DNA of 64,000 nucleotides from the NCBI RefSeq assembly GCF_000519005.1, contig NZ_JAER01000002.1, forward strand, positions 62,640 to 126,639, in the 5' to 3' direction. How positions within the stretch are numbered: position 1 is the stretch's first letter; every line of letters starts with the position of its first letter. This DNA comes from Nocardioides sp. J54. Lineage in GTDB: Bacteria; Actinomycetota; Actinomycetes; Propionibacteriales; Nocardioidaceae. The notes below the pieces were generated by a model that worked only from the letters and a program-made list of their open reading frames with translations, did not search any database and was not told the DNA's origin. This document shows, one piece after another, positions 35,540-44,302 of the stretch. Position numbers and translations under genes: made by a program.

Positions 35540-36637
35540 TCAGCTGTAGGTGATCTTGACGTGGTCGGTGAGGGGCACCGACTGGCAACCGAGGCGGATG
35601 CCGTCCTCGAGGTCGTCCTTGTCGAGCACGTCGTTGTAGAGCATCTTCACGTCACCCTCGAGCAGCCGGATGGCGCACGCAGAGCACTCCCCCTCGCGGC
35701 AGGAGTACGGCGCCTTGACGCCCTTGCTCTCGAGGAAGTCGAGCAGCTTCGTGCGCGGGTCCCAGTCGTCGAAGGTGAACTCCTCACCGTCGAGCTCCAC
35801 CTCGACCTTGACCGGACCGGCGGGCGCGTCGGAGAAGACGTCCGCGGCAGCGCCGTCGTCGTCGGACTCGGCGAGGGCGATCTCGTTCTCGGCCTGCTCG
35901 AGCTCGGCGAGGTCGCCGAAGGGGTTGCCGCCGAGGGAGACGAACTTCTCCTGGTGGCGCAGGCTGCGCGGGACCTCGAGCTCCTTGAGCGCGGTCGTGA
36001 CCATCTTCATGAACGGCGCCGGGCCGCACACGAAGGAGTCCCAGCCGCCGTACTGCGCAGCGAAGGCCTTGAGCTGATCCTGCGTCGGCAGACCCTGCAC
36101 GGACTCCAGCCAGTGGATCACCTGGAGGCGGTCCGGGTGCTCGGCGGCGAGCCGGCTCAGCTCGGCGGCGAAGATGACCGACTGCTCGTCGCGGTTCGCG
36201 TAGAACACCACGACCCGGCCCTTGCCCTCGGCGAGCGCCGTGCGCGTGATCGACATGATCGGCGTGACGCCCGAGCCGCCGGCGAACAGCAGCAGGTCGG
36301 CGTCGAGCGAGGCCGGCGTGAAGATGCCGGACGGCGGCAGCACCCGCAGGGTGTCACCGACCGAGAGGTTGTCGCAGATCCAGTTCGACGCGTAGCCGTC
36401 GGCGGTGCGCTTCACGGTCACCGTCAGCGGCCCGCCGTCGTGCGGGCTGCTGGACAGGGAGTAGCAGCGGGCGGCGATCCCGGTCTGGTCGCTCGGGACC
36501 GCGACGGTCAGGAACTGGCCCGGCTTGTAGGCGAACTTCTCCTCCGCCCCTGCGGGCACGGCGAAGCTGATCGACTTGGCGTCGGCGGTCTCCTCGACCA
36601 CGTCGACGACGTCGAGGACGAAGGACTCGATGTCCAC
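35540..36637 (-). CDS. kshB: 3-ketosteroid-9-alpha-hydroxylase reductase KshB
   Basis: Passes electrons from NADH to KshA. The 365-residue protein has a ferredoxin-NADP reductase-type FAD domain (RCYSLSSSPHDGGP near residue 57), an NAD domain (LLLFAGGSGVTPIMSI near 114) and a C-terminal plant-type [2Fe-2S] domain with C-x4-C-x2-C in SCREGECSACAIRL (near 311-324) plus a fourth Cys in LGCQSV near 352. An Asp/Glu-rich linker of about 30 residues (EIALAESDDDGAAADV) joins the domains. GTG 36637 is the start. Two genes downstream of kshA. Confidence 0.93.
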   Translation of the reverse strand: MDIESFVLDVVDVVEETADAKSISFAVPAGAEEKFAYKPGQFLTVAVPSDQTGIAARCYSLSSSPHDGGPLTVTVKRTADGYASNWICDNLSVGDTLRVLPPSGIFTPASLDADLLLFAGGSGVTPIMSITRTALAEGKGRVVVFYANRDEQSVIFAAELSRLAAEHPDRLQVIHWLESVQGLPTQDQLKAFAAQYGGWDSFVCGPAPFMKMVTTALKELEVPRSLRHQEKFVSLGGNPFGDLAELEQAENEIALAESDDDGAAADVFSDAPAGPVKVEVELDGEEFTFDDWDPRTKLLDFLESKGVKAPYSCREGECSACAIRLLEGDVKMLYNDVLDKDDLEDGIRLGCQSVPLTDHVKITYS

Positions 36638-36672
36638 AACACTCCCTGGGAAAAGATGAGATGGGCGGGCGC

Positions 36673-36975
36673 TCAGTACCCGTCGTGGGCACCGATCGGG
36701 ACATCACCGGCCCGAACAGCCTCGTCGATGCTAGCCATCATCCGGGGGCAGGGCTGGTGCACGTCCCGCCCTCCGGGTGCCGTGCCGCGTCGCTGGAACT
36801 CCTGGCAGTCCGCGCGGGCCTGGGTCGACCACTGCACCGAGGTGTGGTGCTCGCTGTTCTTCTTGACCCGCACCCTTGCCAGGCAATCCAGGCAGGCGAC
36901 CTCCACCAGGCGCTCCTCGGTGTAGCGTCGGAGGTCGGCGAGGGTCTCCTCGCTGGTCGGGACGAAGGACGCCAT
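36673..36975 (-). CDS. unknown 100-residue four-Cys protein between kshA and kshB
   Basis: No family recognised. The 100-residue soluble protein has four cysteines (C28 and C31 in CLDC, C57, C76) and a HH pair (43-44), which could form a zinc or iron-sulfur site. The sequence around VRVKKNSEHHTSVQW is distinctive. It is 13 bases from kshA and 35 bases from kshB, so it is clearly in the operon. A role in KshAB assembly or electron transfer is possible but only inferred. The start is ATG 36975. Confidence 0.78.
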   Translation of the reverse strand: MASFVPTSEETLADLRRYTEERLVEVACLDCLARVRVKKNSEHHTSVQWSTQARADCQEFQRRGTAPGGRDVHQPCPRMMASIDEAVRAGDVPIGAHDGY

Positions 36976-36988
36976 GGGTACGCCGGCC

Positions 36989-38137
36989 TCAGGCGTCCGC
37001 AGACGCGGTGGACCCGGCCTCGGCGGCCGCCCGGCGGGCGAGGTTCTCGGCGACCTCGGCCTGCCAGTACTCGTTGGCCTTGGTGGTGTCGACCTCGAAC
37101 TCGAAGCGGTCCACCATCTCCGGCTTCACGTCGGCGACGTCGACGTAGAACTGCTCGTACCAGCGACGCAGCTGGTAGACCGGGCCGTCCTCCTCGCAGA
37201 GCAGCGGGTTCTGGACGGCGACCTTGTTCTCCCAGATCGCGACGTCCTGGAGGAAGCCGTCGCCGAAGGACTCGGTGTAGCGCTCGGCGATGTAGGCGCA
37301 GGTCTTCTCGTCGAGGCCCTCGGGCTTGCGCACGCTGATGCCGTACTGGAGCGTGAACGACTCCGGCCCGGTCGGGATGTGGCAGTTGATGAGGATGACC
37401 TCGGTGATGAAGCCCTTGTAGTCGACCTCGAGCCAGTTGATCATGTACGACGGCCCGTAGTAGGTCGCCACCGACTTGAGCATCGAGTTCTCGTCGCCGT
37501 ACCCGCCGGCGGCGGTGTCGGGGCGGCCCTTCGACTCCATGAACTGGGTCGCGGTGTGGCCCTCGAAGACGTTGCGGAAGCTCGTCGGGAACGCGAAGTG
37601 CACGTAGTAGAAGTGCGCCATGTCCGCGACGTTGTCGATGAGCTCGCGGCAGTGCGAGCCGTTGATCTCGCGACGGTGCCACGACCACGGCGTGTACTTG
37701 TCGGTCATCACGTCCGGCAGCTCAGGCGGCAGCAGGTCGTGATCGGCCGCCGCGCCCTCCGGGTCGTGCCAGATGAGCAGCTGGCCGTTGCGCACGACGG
37801 TCTCGTAGCGCTGCGTGCGCGCACGCAGCGGGACCCGCCGGGCGTAGGGGATCTCCTTGCACTTGCCGTCACCGCCCCAGCGCCAGTCGTGGAACGGGCA
37901 CGCGACGTTGTCGCCCTTGACCTCGCCCTGGGTCAGGTCGCCACCCATGTGGCGGCAGAAGCCGTCGAGGACGTTGAGGCCGCCCTTCGAGTCCTGCCAG
38001 ACCACGAGCTTGGTGCCGAAGCCGTGCACGGCGTGCGGCTTGCCGTCCGAGAACTCCGAGGCCAGCCCCAGGCAGTGCCACCCACGCGCGAAGCGGATCG
38101 GCGCAGTGCCCTGGTCGAGAAGTCGGGTGTCGCTCAT
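36989..38137 (-). CDS. kshA: 3-ketosteroid-9-alpha-hydroxylase oxygenase KshA
   Basis: Rieske non-heme iron oxygenase that 9-alpha-hydroxylates androstenedione-type steroids; with KstD this opens ring B. The 382-residue product has Rieske ligands C61, H63, C80 and H83, and the mononuclear iron site NVADMAHFYYVH (H175, H180). ATG 38137 (MSDTRLLDQG) was chosen; the upstream in-frame ATG at 38146 would overlap the KstR box. First gene of kshA-orf100-kshB-SRPBCC, divergent from fadE26. Confidence 0.94.
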   Translation of the reverse strand: MSDTRLLDQGTAPIRFARGWHCLGLASEFSDGKPHAVHGFGTKLVVWQDSKGGLNVLDGFCRHMGGDLTQGEVKGDNVACPFHDWRWGGDGKCKEIPYARRVPLRARTQRYETVVRNGQLLIWHDPEGAAADHDLLPPELPDVMTDKYTPWSWHRREINGSHCRELIDNVADMAHFYYVHFAFPTSFRNVFEGHTATQFMESKGRPDTAAGGYGDENSMLKSVATYYGPSYMINWLEVDYKGFITEVILINCHIPTGPESFTLQYGISVRKPEGLDEKTCAYIAERYTESFGDGFLQDVAIWENKVAVQNPLLCEEDGPVYQLRRWYEQFYVDVADVKPEMVDRFEFEVDTTKANEYWQAEVAENLARRAAAEAGSTASADA

Positions 38138-38138
38138 G

Positions 38139-38152
38139 TAGAACACGTTACA
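38139..38152. promoter_or_regulatory. KstR box between kshA and fadE26
   Basis: TAGAACACGTTACA fits the KstR consensus T-nn-AAC-nn-GTT-nn-A at every fixed position. It sits in the 83-base divergent region and can serve both operons, touching the kshA start codon region. Confidence 0.88.
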
Positions 38153-38220
38153 GTTTTGCCGTTAGGGTGACAACAACCAGGCGCCACGACGCGCCCGGAA
38201 CCATCGTCGCAGGAGATCCG

Positions 38221-39417
38221 ATGCACATCGACCTGGAGCCGCAGCAGGTAGCGCTGCGCGAGGAGCTGCGTGAGTACTTCGCACAGCTCGTGACGCCCGA
38301 GATCCGCGCCGGCCTGGCGTCGGCCACCGGAGAGTTCGGCGAGGCGGGCGTCTACAAGGACGTCATCCGCCAGATCGGAAGGGACGGCTGGCTGGGCATC
38401 GGGTGGCCCAAGGAGTACGGCGGCCAGGCGCGCTCGATGGTGGAGCAGCTGATCTTCACCGACGCTGCCGCCATCGCCGGCGTGCCGATCCCCTACCTGA
38501 CGCTCAACACCGTCGGCCCGACGATCATGCGCTTCGGCAGCGACGAGCAGAAGGAGTACTTCCTCCCGAAGATCCTCGCCGGCGAGCTGCACTTCTCGAT
38601 CGGCTACTCCGAGCCCGGCTCCGGCACCGACCTCGCGTCGCTGAAGACCAGGGCCGTCCTCGACGAGTCCACCGGCGAGTGGGTGATCAACGGCCAGAAG
38701 ATGTGGACCTCGCTGATCCAGTACGCCGACTGGATCTGGCTGGCGTGCCGCACCGAGCCCGACGCCCCGCGCCACAAGGGCCTGTCGATGATCCTGGTGC
38801 CGGCGGACGCCCCCGGCGTGTCGTACACCCCGGTCCACACCGTGGCCGGGGTCGGCACCTCGGCGACCTACTACTCCGACGTCCGGGTCCCCGCGTCCAA
38901 CCTCGTCGCCGAGCGCGGCGGCGGGTGGGCGCTGATGACCAACCAGCTCAACCACGAGCGGGTGGCGCTGACCTCCGCGGCGCCGCTGCAGCACTCGCTG
39001 GGCCTGGTGAAGCAGTGGGCGGCCGAGACCCGCAACCCGGACGGCGCGCGCGTCATCGACACCGAGTGGGTCCAGGTCGCGCTGGGGCGGGCGCACGCCC
39101 GGATCGAGGCGCTGACCCTGATCAACTGGAAGCTGGCCGCCGATGCCGACCACGGCGTCGCCCTGTCGCCGGCCGAGGCGTCGGCCACCAAGATCTACGG
39201 CTCCGAGCTGGCGACCGAGGTCTACCGCTCGCTGATGGAGGTCGTCGGCCCGCACGCCGGGGTGACCGGCGACTCCCCGGGTGCTGTCCTCGCCGGCCGC
39301 CTCGAGCGCTACCACCGCTCGTCGCTGGTGATGACCTTCGGCGGCGGCACCAACGAGATCCAGCGCGACATCATCGGCTACGTCGGCCTCGGCCTGCCCG
39401 CGGCCAAGCGGGCCTGA
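38221..39417 (+). CDS. fadE26: steroid side-chain acyl-CoA dehydrogenase, FadE26/ChsE4-like
   Basis: One half of a heteromeric dehydrogenase that introduces the alpha-beta double bond into 3-oxo-cholestenoyl-CoA-type substrates. The 398-residue product closely resembles Mycobacterium FadE26: GWPKEYGGQARSMVEQLIFT near residue 60, IGYSEPGSGTDLASLKTRAV near 127, and the C-terminal TFGGGTNEIQRDIIGYV. In M. tuberculosis fadE26-fadE27-fadD17 are adjacent, exactly as here. ATG 38221 follows a CAGGAGATC ribosome site. Confidence 0.9.
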   Translation: MHIDLEPQQVALREELREYFAQLVTPEIRAGLASATGEFGEAGVYKDVIRQIGRDGWLGIGWPKEYGGQARSMVEQLIFTDAAAIAGVPIPYLTLNTVGPTIMRFGSDEQKEYFLPKILAGELHFSIGYSEPGSGTDLASLKTRAVLDESTGEWVINGQKMWTSLIQYADWIWLACRTEPDAPRHKGLSMILVPADAPGVSYTPVHTVAGVGTSATYYSDVRVPASNLVAERGGGWALMTNQLNHERVALTSAAPLQHSLGLVKQWAAETRNPDGARVIDTEWVQVALGRAHARIEALTLINWKLAADADHGVALSPAEASATKIYGSELATEVYRSLMEVVGPHAGVTGDSPGAVLAGRLERYHRSSLVMTFGGGTNEIQRDIIGYVGLGLPAAKRA

Positions 39418-39446
39418 GCCCCGAGCCCGACGAGACAGGACACGAG

Positions 39447-40490
39447 ATGGACTTCCTCTTCACCCCCGAGCAGGACGAGGCCGCGGAGCTCGCTGCGCAG
39501 ATCCTCGCCGACCGCACGACGAACGACCGGCTCAAGCAGGTCGAGGCCGGCGGCGACCGGTTCGACCTTGCGCTCTGGAAGGAGCTCGACGACGCCGGCC
39601 TGCTGACGCTGCACCTGCCCGAGGAGCACGGCGGCGCTGGCCTCGGCCTGGTGGAGCTCGCCCGCGTGCTCGTCGAGGTCGGCAAGCGGGTCGCTCCGGT
39701 GCCGCTGGCCGTGCACGGCGCCTGCACCGCCCTCCTCGCCGAGCACGGCGTGGAACCCGACGCCGGCGTGTACGCCGCCGCGGTCGCCGAGGAGCGCACC
39801 CACCTGCCGGCCGTGCCGACCGTCACCGCCACCGCCGACGGCGCGCTCACCGGCACCAAGACGCTCGTGCGGGCCGGGATGGCCGCCGACGCGCTGCTCG
39901 TCACCGCGACCGGCCCCGACGGCCCGGCCGTCCACCTGGTCGACGTGTCCGCGAACGGTGTCGAGCGGGTGGCCCAGCGCACGAGCGACGGCGACCTCGC
40001 TGCGATGGTCACCCTGGCCGGTGCACCGTCGACCCGCGTCGGTGACGCGACCGCGGCGGCCCGCCTCGGCCAGCTGCTGGTCGCGCTCGCCGCCGCCGAG
40101 CAGCTCGGCGTCACCGAGGGGGCGCTGCGCCTCACCGCGGACTACGCGAAGACGCGGGAGCAGTTCGGACGCCCGATCGGCACCTTCCAGGCTGTCTCGC
40201 AGCGCCTCGCCGACGGGTTCATCGACGTCCTCGGCCAGCGGCTCACGCTCTGGCAGGCCGTGTGGCGCCTGCACGAGGGCCTGCCGGCTGCGACGGAGGT
40301 GGCCACCGCCAAGCTGTGGGCGGCCGACGCGGGCCACCGGATCGCGCACACCACGGTCCACGTGCACGGCGGCGTCGGCATCGACCTCGACGGCGAGGCG
40401 CACCGCTACTTCACCAGCGGCAAGCGTTTCGAGTTCCTCTTCGGCGGCGCCACCGAGCAGGCCCTGGCCATCGGCCGCACCTTCGCGTGA
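39447..40490 (+). CDS. fadE27: steroid side-chain acyl-CoA dehydrogenase, FadE27/ChsE5-like
   Basis: Partner subunit of FadE26; in the characterised ChsE4-ChsE5 enzyme the two form an alpha2-beta2 heterotetramer. The 347-residue protein is shorter than ordinary acyl-CoA dehydrogenases, with HLPEEHGGAGLGLVELARVL near residue 56 and KTREQFGRPIGTFQAVSQRL near 235. It starts 29 bases after fadE26 and its stop overlaps fadD17 (GTGA). Confidence 0.9.
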   Translation: MDFLFTPEQDEAAELAAQILADRTTNDRLKQVEAGGDRFDLALWKELDDAGLLTLHLPEEHGGAGLGLVELARVLVEVGKRVAPVPLAVHGACTALLAEHGVEPDAGVYAAAVAEERTHLPAVPTVTATADGALTGTKTLVRAGMAADALLVTATGPDGPAVHLVDVSANGVERVAQRTSDGDLAAMVTLAGAPSTRVGDATAAARLGQLLVALAAAEQLGVTEGALRLTADYAKTREQFGRPIGTFQAVSQRLADGFIDVLGQRLTLWQAVWRLHEGLPAATEVATAKLWAADAGHRIAHTTVHVHGGVGIDLDGEAHRYFTSGKRFEFLFGGATEQALAIGRTFA

Positions 40491-42007
40491 CGGTCCGGGA
40501 CCTCCTCCTCGCCCGCGCCGACGACGACCGCCCCGCCCTGCGCTGGCGTGACGACGCCGGCGCGGTGCGGGAGCTGTCCTGGCGACAGTACGTCGCCGCG
40601 GCGACCCGGCTCGCCGCCGACCTCGAGGCGGGGCTCGACCCGTCTCGACCGCCGCACGTGGGCGTGCTGCTGCCGAACGGACCCGCCTTCGCGCTCCACC
40701 TCGCCGCGGCCGGGCTCGGCGGCCACGTGCTGGTGGGGCTGAACACGACCCGGCGGGGCGCGGCCCTGGACGCCGACGCACAGCGCGCCGACTGCCAGCT
40801 GGTGGTGGACTCCCCCGACCGCGCCCTCGCCGCGCTGGCCGGTCCTGCCAGCCCTGACGAGGCGGCTCCGCCGGCCGCCTCCGGCCTGGGTCCCGACGCG
40901 TTGTTCATGCTGATCTTCACCAGCGGCACGAGCGGCTCGCCGAAGGCGGTCCGCGTCACCCACGAGAAGGTCACCGGACCCGGGACCCACCTCGTCGGCC
41001 GGCTCGGGCTCACCCCGGACGACGTGCACTACGTCTCGATGCCGATGTTCCACTCCAACGCCGTGATGGCCGGGTGGGCGCCGGCACTCACCAACGGCTC
41101 CACGTTCGCGGTCGCGCCGTTCTCGGCGAGCGGCTTCCTGCGCGACGTCCGGGACTTCGGCGCGACCTACGCCAACTACGTCGGCAAGCCGCTGACCTAC
41201 GTGCTGGCGACGCCGGAGCAGCACGACGACACCGAGAACCCGCTGCGCCTGGTCTTCGGCAACGAGGCCAACGACGCCGACATCGTCGAGTTCGGCCGAC
41301 GCTTCGGCTGCGAGGTGGTCGACTCCTACTCCTCGACCGAGAACGCCGTCATCGTGCAGCGCCGGCCGGGGATGCCGGCCGGTGCGCTCGGCATGCCGCT
41401 CGACGGCGTCAAGGTGCTCTCACCCGAGACCGCCGAGGAGGTGCCGGACGCGGTGTTCGACGCCGCCGGGCGGCTGCTCAACCCGGACGAGGCGATCGGC
41501 GAGCTGGTCAACACCACCGGCCGCGGCGCGTTCGCGGGCTACTACAACGACGACGCCGCCGAGGCCGAGCGGATGCGGGGAGGGATGTACTGGTCCGGCG
41601 ACCTCGCCTACCGCGACGCCGACGGCTGGGTCTACTTCGCCGGCCGCACCGGTGACTGGCTGCGGGTGGACGGGGAGAACCTCGCCGCGGCACCGATCGA
41701 GCGGATCCTGCTGCGGCACCCCGCGGTCGCCGAGGCGGCGGTCCACGCCGTGCCCGACGAGAAGGTCGGTGACCAGGTCGCCGCGGCGCTCGTGCTGCGC
41801 GGCCCGCTGACCCCCGACGGGCTCGAGGAGTTCCTCGATGCCCAGGGCGACCTCTCCCCCAAGGCGTGGCCCCGCTACGTGCGGGTCGTCGACGACCTGC
41901 CGCGGACGGCGACGAACAAGGTGCTCAAGCGCGCCCTGTCCGCCGAGGGAGTGCCGGCCCCGGGCACGGCGTGGGTGCGCGAGGAGCGCGGCACGTCGTA
42001 CCGCTGA
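40487..42007 (+). CDS. fadD17: steroid side-chain acyl-CoA synthetase FadD17-like
   Basis: AMP-forming ligase that activates a steroid side-chain carboxylate; FadD17 enzymes prefer C5 side chains (3-oxocholenoate type). The 506-residue length equals that of mycobacterial FadD17. The AMP-binding motif IFTSGTSGSPKAVRV lies near residue 139, the adenylate motif DSYSSTEN near 279, the GDLAYRDADGWVYFAGR hinge near 371, and the catalytic lysine in TATNKVLKR near 474. GTG 40487 overlaps the fadE27 stop. Assignment rests on gene order plus size. Confidence 0.85.
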   Translation: MTVRDLLLARADDDRPALRWRDDAGAVRELSWRQYVAAATRLAADLEAGLDPSRPPHVGVLLPNGPAFALHLAAAGLGGHVLVGLNTTRRGAALDADAQRADCQLVVDSPDRALAALAGPASPDEAAPPAASGLGPDALFMLIFTSGTSGSPKAVRVTHEKVTGPGTHLVGRLGLTPDDVHYVSMPMFHSNAVMAGWAPALTNGSTFAVAPFSASGFLRDVRDFGATYANYVGKPLTYVLATPEQHDDTENPLRLVFGNEANDADIVEFGRRFGCEVVDSYSSTENAVIVQRRPGMPAGALGMPLDGVKVLSPETAEEVPDAVFDAAGRLLNPDEAIGELVNTTGRGAFAGYYNDDAAEAERMRGGMYWSGDLAYRDADGWVYFAGRTGDWLRVDGENLAAAPIERILLRHPAVAEAAVHAVPDEKVGDQVAAALVLRGPLTPDGLEEFLDAQGDLSPKAWPRYVRVVDDLPRTATNKVLKRALSAEGVPAPGTAWVREERGTSYR

Positions 42008-42026
42008 GGCAGGCCGGGCAATCAGG

Positions 42027-43571
42027 TCAGGGCAGCAGCCCGGCGGCCGGTCCGCGGAGGCCGACGACGAAGAGGCCCTCGTCGGTGTCGGTGTACCAGA
42101 CCTGGCGTCGCTCGACGTCCCACGCGGGCTGCGAGAGGGCCGACGCGCCGTCGGGGCCCGGCTGGTTGAAGTAGCCGACCTCGCGCGGACGGCGGACGTC
42201 GGTGATGTCGAACAGCCGCAGCCCGGAGCCGATCATCGAGCAACCGGCGATCCTCGGGTCGGTGCGGGTCGGCAGGGAGCAGTAGTGGCCGGTGTAGCTC
42301 CGCACGATCGACGACGCGCCCGGGTCACCGGTGAGGTCGGCGCGGACGGCGGGGTCGTGCACCTCGAGGCGGATGTTGGAGACGACCTCGGGCTCGCGCG
42401 GGTCGGTGACGTCGATGATCCGGGCGGCGCCGACCGGGCTGCGCGGCTGGTTGAACTGGCGCAGGTCGCCGAAGAGGTCGCTGAACTCGTCGACCTCGAG
42501 GACGTACTGCCGGCCGTCGCGGGTGAACGGCTCGGCGACCTGCGGGATCGACGACTCCTCCCACGTCAGGCGCGACAGCGTGCGGACCTGCGGGTCCGGG
42601 CGCCGGTCCTGGATGTCGGACACGTCGAGGATGTCGAGGCCGGCGCCGTCGAGCAGCTTCGCGTCACGCCCGCTCGGGGTGCCGATGTTCGCGGCGTACA
42701 TGGTCCGGCCGTCGTCGGACAGGCGCAGGCCGTGGTAGACGACGCCGCCCTTCGTGCGCAGCACCTTCGGCCGGCGCGGGTCGGCGAGGTCGACGGCGGT
42801 GAGCGTGAAGCCGACGGCGCCCGCGGTCCAGAAGGTCTGGCCGTCGGGGGCGAAGCCGCTCTCGTGGCCGAGCACGCCCGACAGGGTCGAGGACTGCAGC
42901 TTCGGCTTGCGGCAGTCCTGGCTGACGTCGTACACGTCGAGGATGCCGGGTGCGGTGGCCAGGGTGCCCATGACCGCGACGAGCAGGCCGCGCTCCTGGT
43001 TGACGAGCAGCGACTCGTGCGGCTGCAGCATCGCCGGTGAGACCAGGTTGGCGGTCTTCACGGGCTTCGCCGGGTTCGTCATGTCCAGCACGACCACGCC
43101 GAGGCCGGCGCCGCCGGTGAGCAGGCCGAGGGCGTTGAGGCCGACCATCAGAGCGGAGTCGTAGTAGGCGCAGGTGCGTCCACTGGCGTCGGTGTAGCGC
43201 TGCACCTTGTAGCCGCCCGAGCCGAGCACCGACCGCTTGCCGTGCCGGCCGACCTCGACCGTGTTGCACCGGTACCCCTCGCGCGCCCGGCCGGAGGTGT
43301 GGTCGGCCTTCGGCACCCGGCCCTGGATGGACGTCTCGACCGGGTCGCCGGCTGCGCAGGTCGCGCGCGGGACCGCGATGAGCGGCAGCTCGGCCTGCGA
43401 GGACCCTGCTGTCGCGACCGCGCTCGCCACCACGAGCGCGGAGGCGAGCAGCGCGATCAGCAGCCGGCGCAGTGCCGGCCGGCGGCGGGCCGACGTCTCC
43501 GTCCCGGGCTCGTCCGGACCGTCCCAGCCGTCCGGACCGTCCCAGCCGTCCATCGTGCGCTGCTCAGCCAC
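42027..43571 (-). CDS. secreted LVIVD-repeat (beta-propeller) protein 1
   Basis: A 514-residue protein. After an N-terminal WDGPDGWDGPDEP repeat, a hydrophobic segment (residues about 36-58, LLIALLASALVVASAVATAG) acts as a signal or anchor. The rest has repeated propeller strands of the LVIVD type (LGVVVLDMTNPAKPVK, LTAVDLADPRRPKVL, ARIIDVTDPREPEVV, LRLFDITDVRRPREV). It is a close paralogue of the gene at 44303. Last gene of the fadD19 operon; convergent with fadD17. The function is unknown. GTG 43571 is assumed; an internal ATG (MDGWDG) is possible. Confidence 0.82.
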   Translation of the reverse strand: MAEQRTMDGWDGPDGWDGPDEPGTETSARRRPALRRLLIALLASALVVASAVATAGSSQAELPLIAVPRATCAAGDPVETSIQGRVPKADHTSGRAREGYRCNTVEVGRHGKRSVLGSGGYKVQRYTDASGRTCAYYDSALMVGLNALGLLTGGAGLGVVVLDMTNPAKPVKTANLVSPAMLQPHESLLVNQERGLLVAVMGTLATAPGILDVYDVSQDCRKPKLQSSTLSGVLGHESGFAPDGQTFWTAGAVGFTLTAVDLADPRRPKVLRTKGGVVYHGLRLSDDGRTMYAANIGTPSGRDAKLLDGAGLDILDVSDIQDRRPDPQVRTLSRLTWEESSIPQVAEPFTRDGRQYVLEVDEFSDLFGDLRQFNQPRSPVGAARIIDVTDPREPEVVSNIRLEVHDPAVRADLTGDPGASSIVRSYTGHYCSLPTRTDPRIAGCSMIGSGLRLFDITDVRRPREVGYFNQPGPDGASALSQPAWDVERRQVWYTDTDEGLFVVGLRGPAAGLLP

Positions 43572-43606
43572 TTCCGACCCCCACGTCAGAGCATGCCCGG
43601 GCTGCG

Positions 43607-44260
43607 TCAGCCCTCGTAGGCGACCTCAGCCTGCCACCCGGACTCGTCCTGGTCGAGGGCGGCGCGCAGGGCGCGGGCGACGTTGTCGGGCGCGAAGGGC
43701 CCCTCCGTCGAGAGCAGGCCGCGCACGGTGACGGACACCGCGCGGATGCCGTCGCCGGCCAGCGCGGCGTCGATGCTGCGCACGAGGTTCTGCAGCCCGG
43801 CCTTCTGCACGCCGAGCGAGGCCGCGCCGAACCACGGCTTGTCGGCAGCCATGCTCCCGGTCGCGGTGACCCGGCCACCGGGGCCCATGAAGGGGCGCGC
43901 CGCCTGGAGCACGGTGAGCAGCGCGCCGACACCGAGGCGGACGTCCTCGAGCAGCTCGTCGGGCGACAGGGACAGCGGGTCCTTCTCCCGGTAGGCAGAC
44001 GGGTTGAAGTGCAGCACGTCGACCTTGCCGAGCTTCTCCGCCATCCGGGTGACCGCCGCCCGGGTCGCGATCTCGTCGGTGAGATCCACGAGGGCCTTGT
44101 CGGCAGAGCCACCGGCGGCCGTGACCTCGTCGGCGAGGGTGGCGAGCACCCCCGGGTCGGCGCCGAGAAGTCCGACGGCCGCCCCCTCCGCGGCGTAGAG
44201 GCGGGCGAGCGAGCCGCTCACCCCGGGTCCGGCTCCGGCGATCAGGACGTTGCGGGTCAT
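43607..44260 (-). CDS. atypical short-chain dehydrogenase/reductase without catalytic Tyr
   Basis: A 217-residue Rossmann-fold SDR. The cofactor motif is variant (IAGAGPGVSGSLAR at residues 7-20). The usual Ser-Tyr-Lys triad reads S136, L149, K153: spacing is normal but Tyr is replaced by Leu in SMAADKPWFGAASLGVQK. It may be non-catalytic or use another residue. It sits between two LVIVD genes with gaps of 42 and 35 bases, in the fadD19 operon. The substrate is unknown. Confidence 0.82.
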   Translation of the reverse strand: MTRNVLIAGAGPGVSGSLARLYAAEGAAVGLLGADPGVLATLADEVTAAGGSADKALVDLTDEIATRAAVTRMAEKLGKVDVLHFNPSAYREKDPLSLSPDELLEDVRLGVGALLTVLQAARPFMGPGGRVTATGSMAADKPWFGAASLGVQKAGLQNLVRSIDAALAGDGIRAVSVTVRGLLSTEGPFAPDNVARALRAALDQDESGWQAEVAYEG

Positions 44261-44302
44261 GCCCGCCAGCCTAGGCTCGTCCCGGCGCCGGCAGCAGGCG
44301 CG

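Noticed and set aside
38221..40490. Assignment of the two acyl-CoA dehydrogenases as FadE28/FadE29 (ChsE1/ChsE2)
   Set aside because: Those lie between cyp125 and chsH1-chsH2-ltp2. Here the pair is followed by fadD17 and the first protein resembles FadE26, so FadE26/FadE27 fits better.
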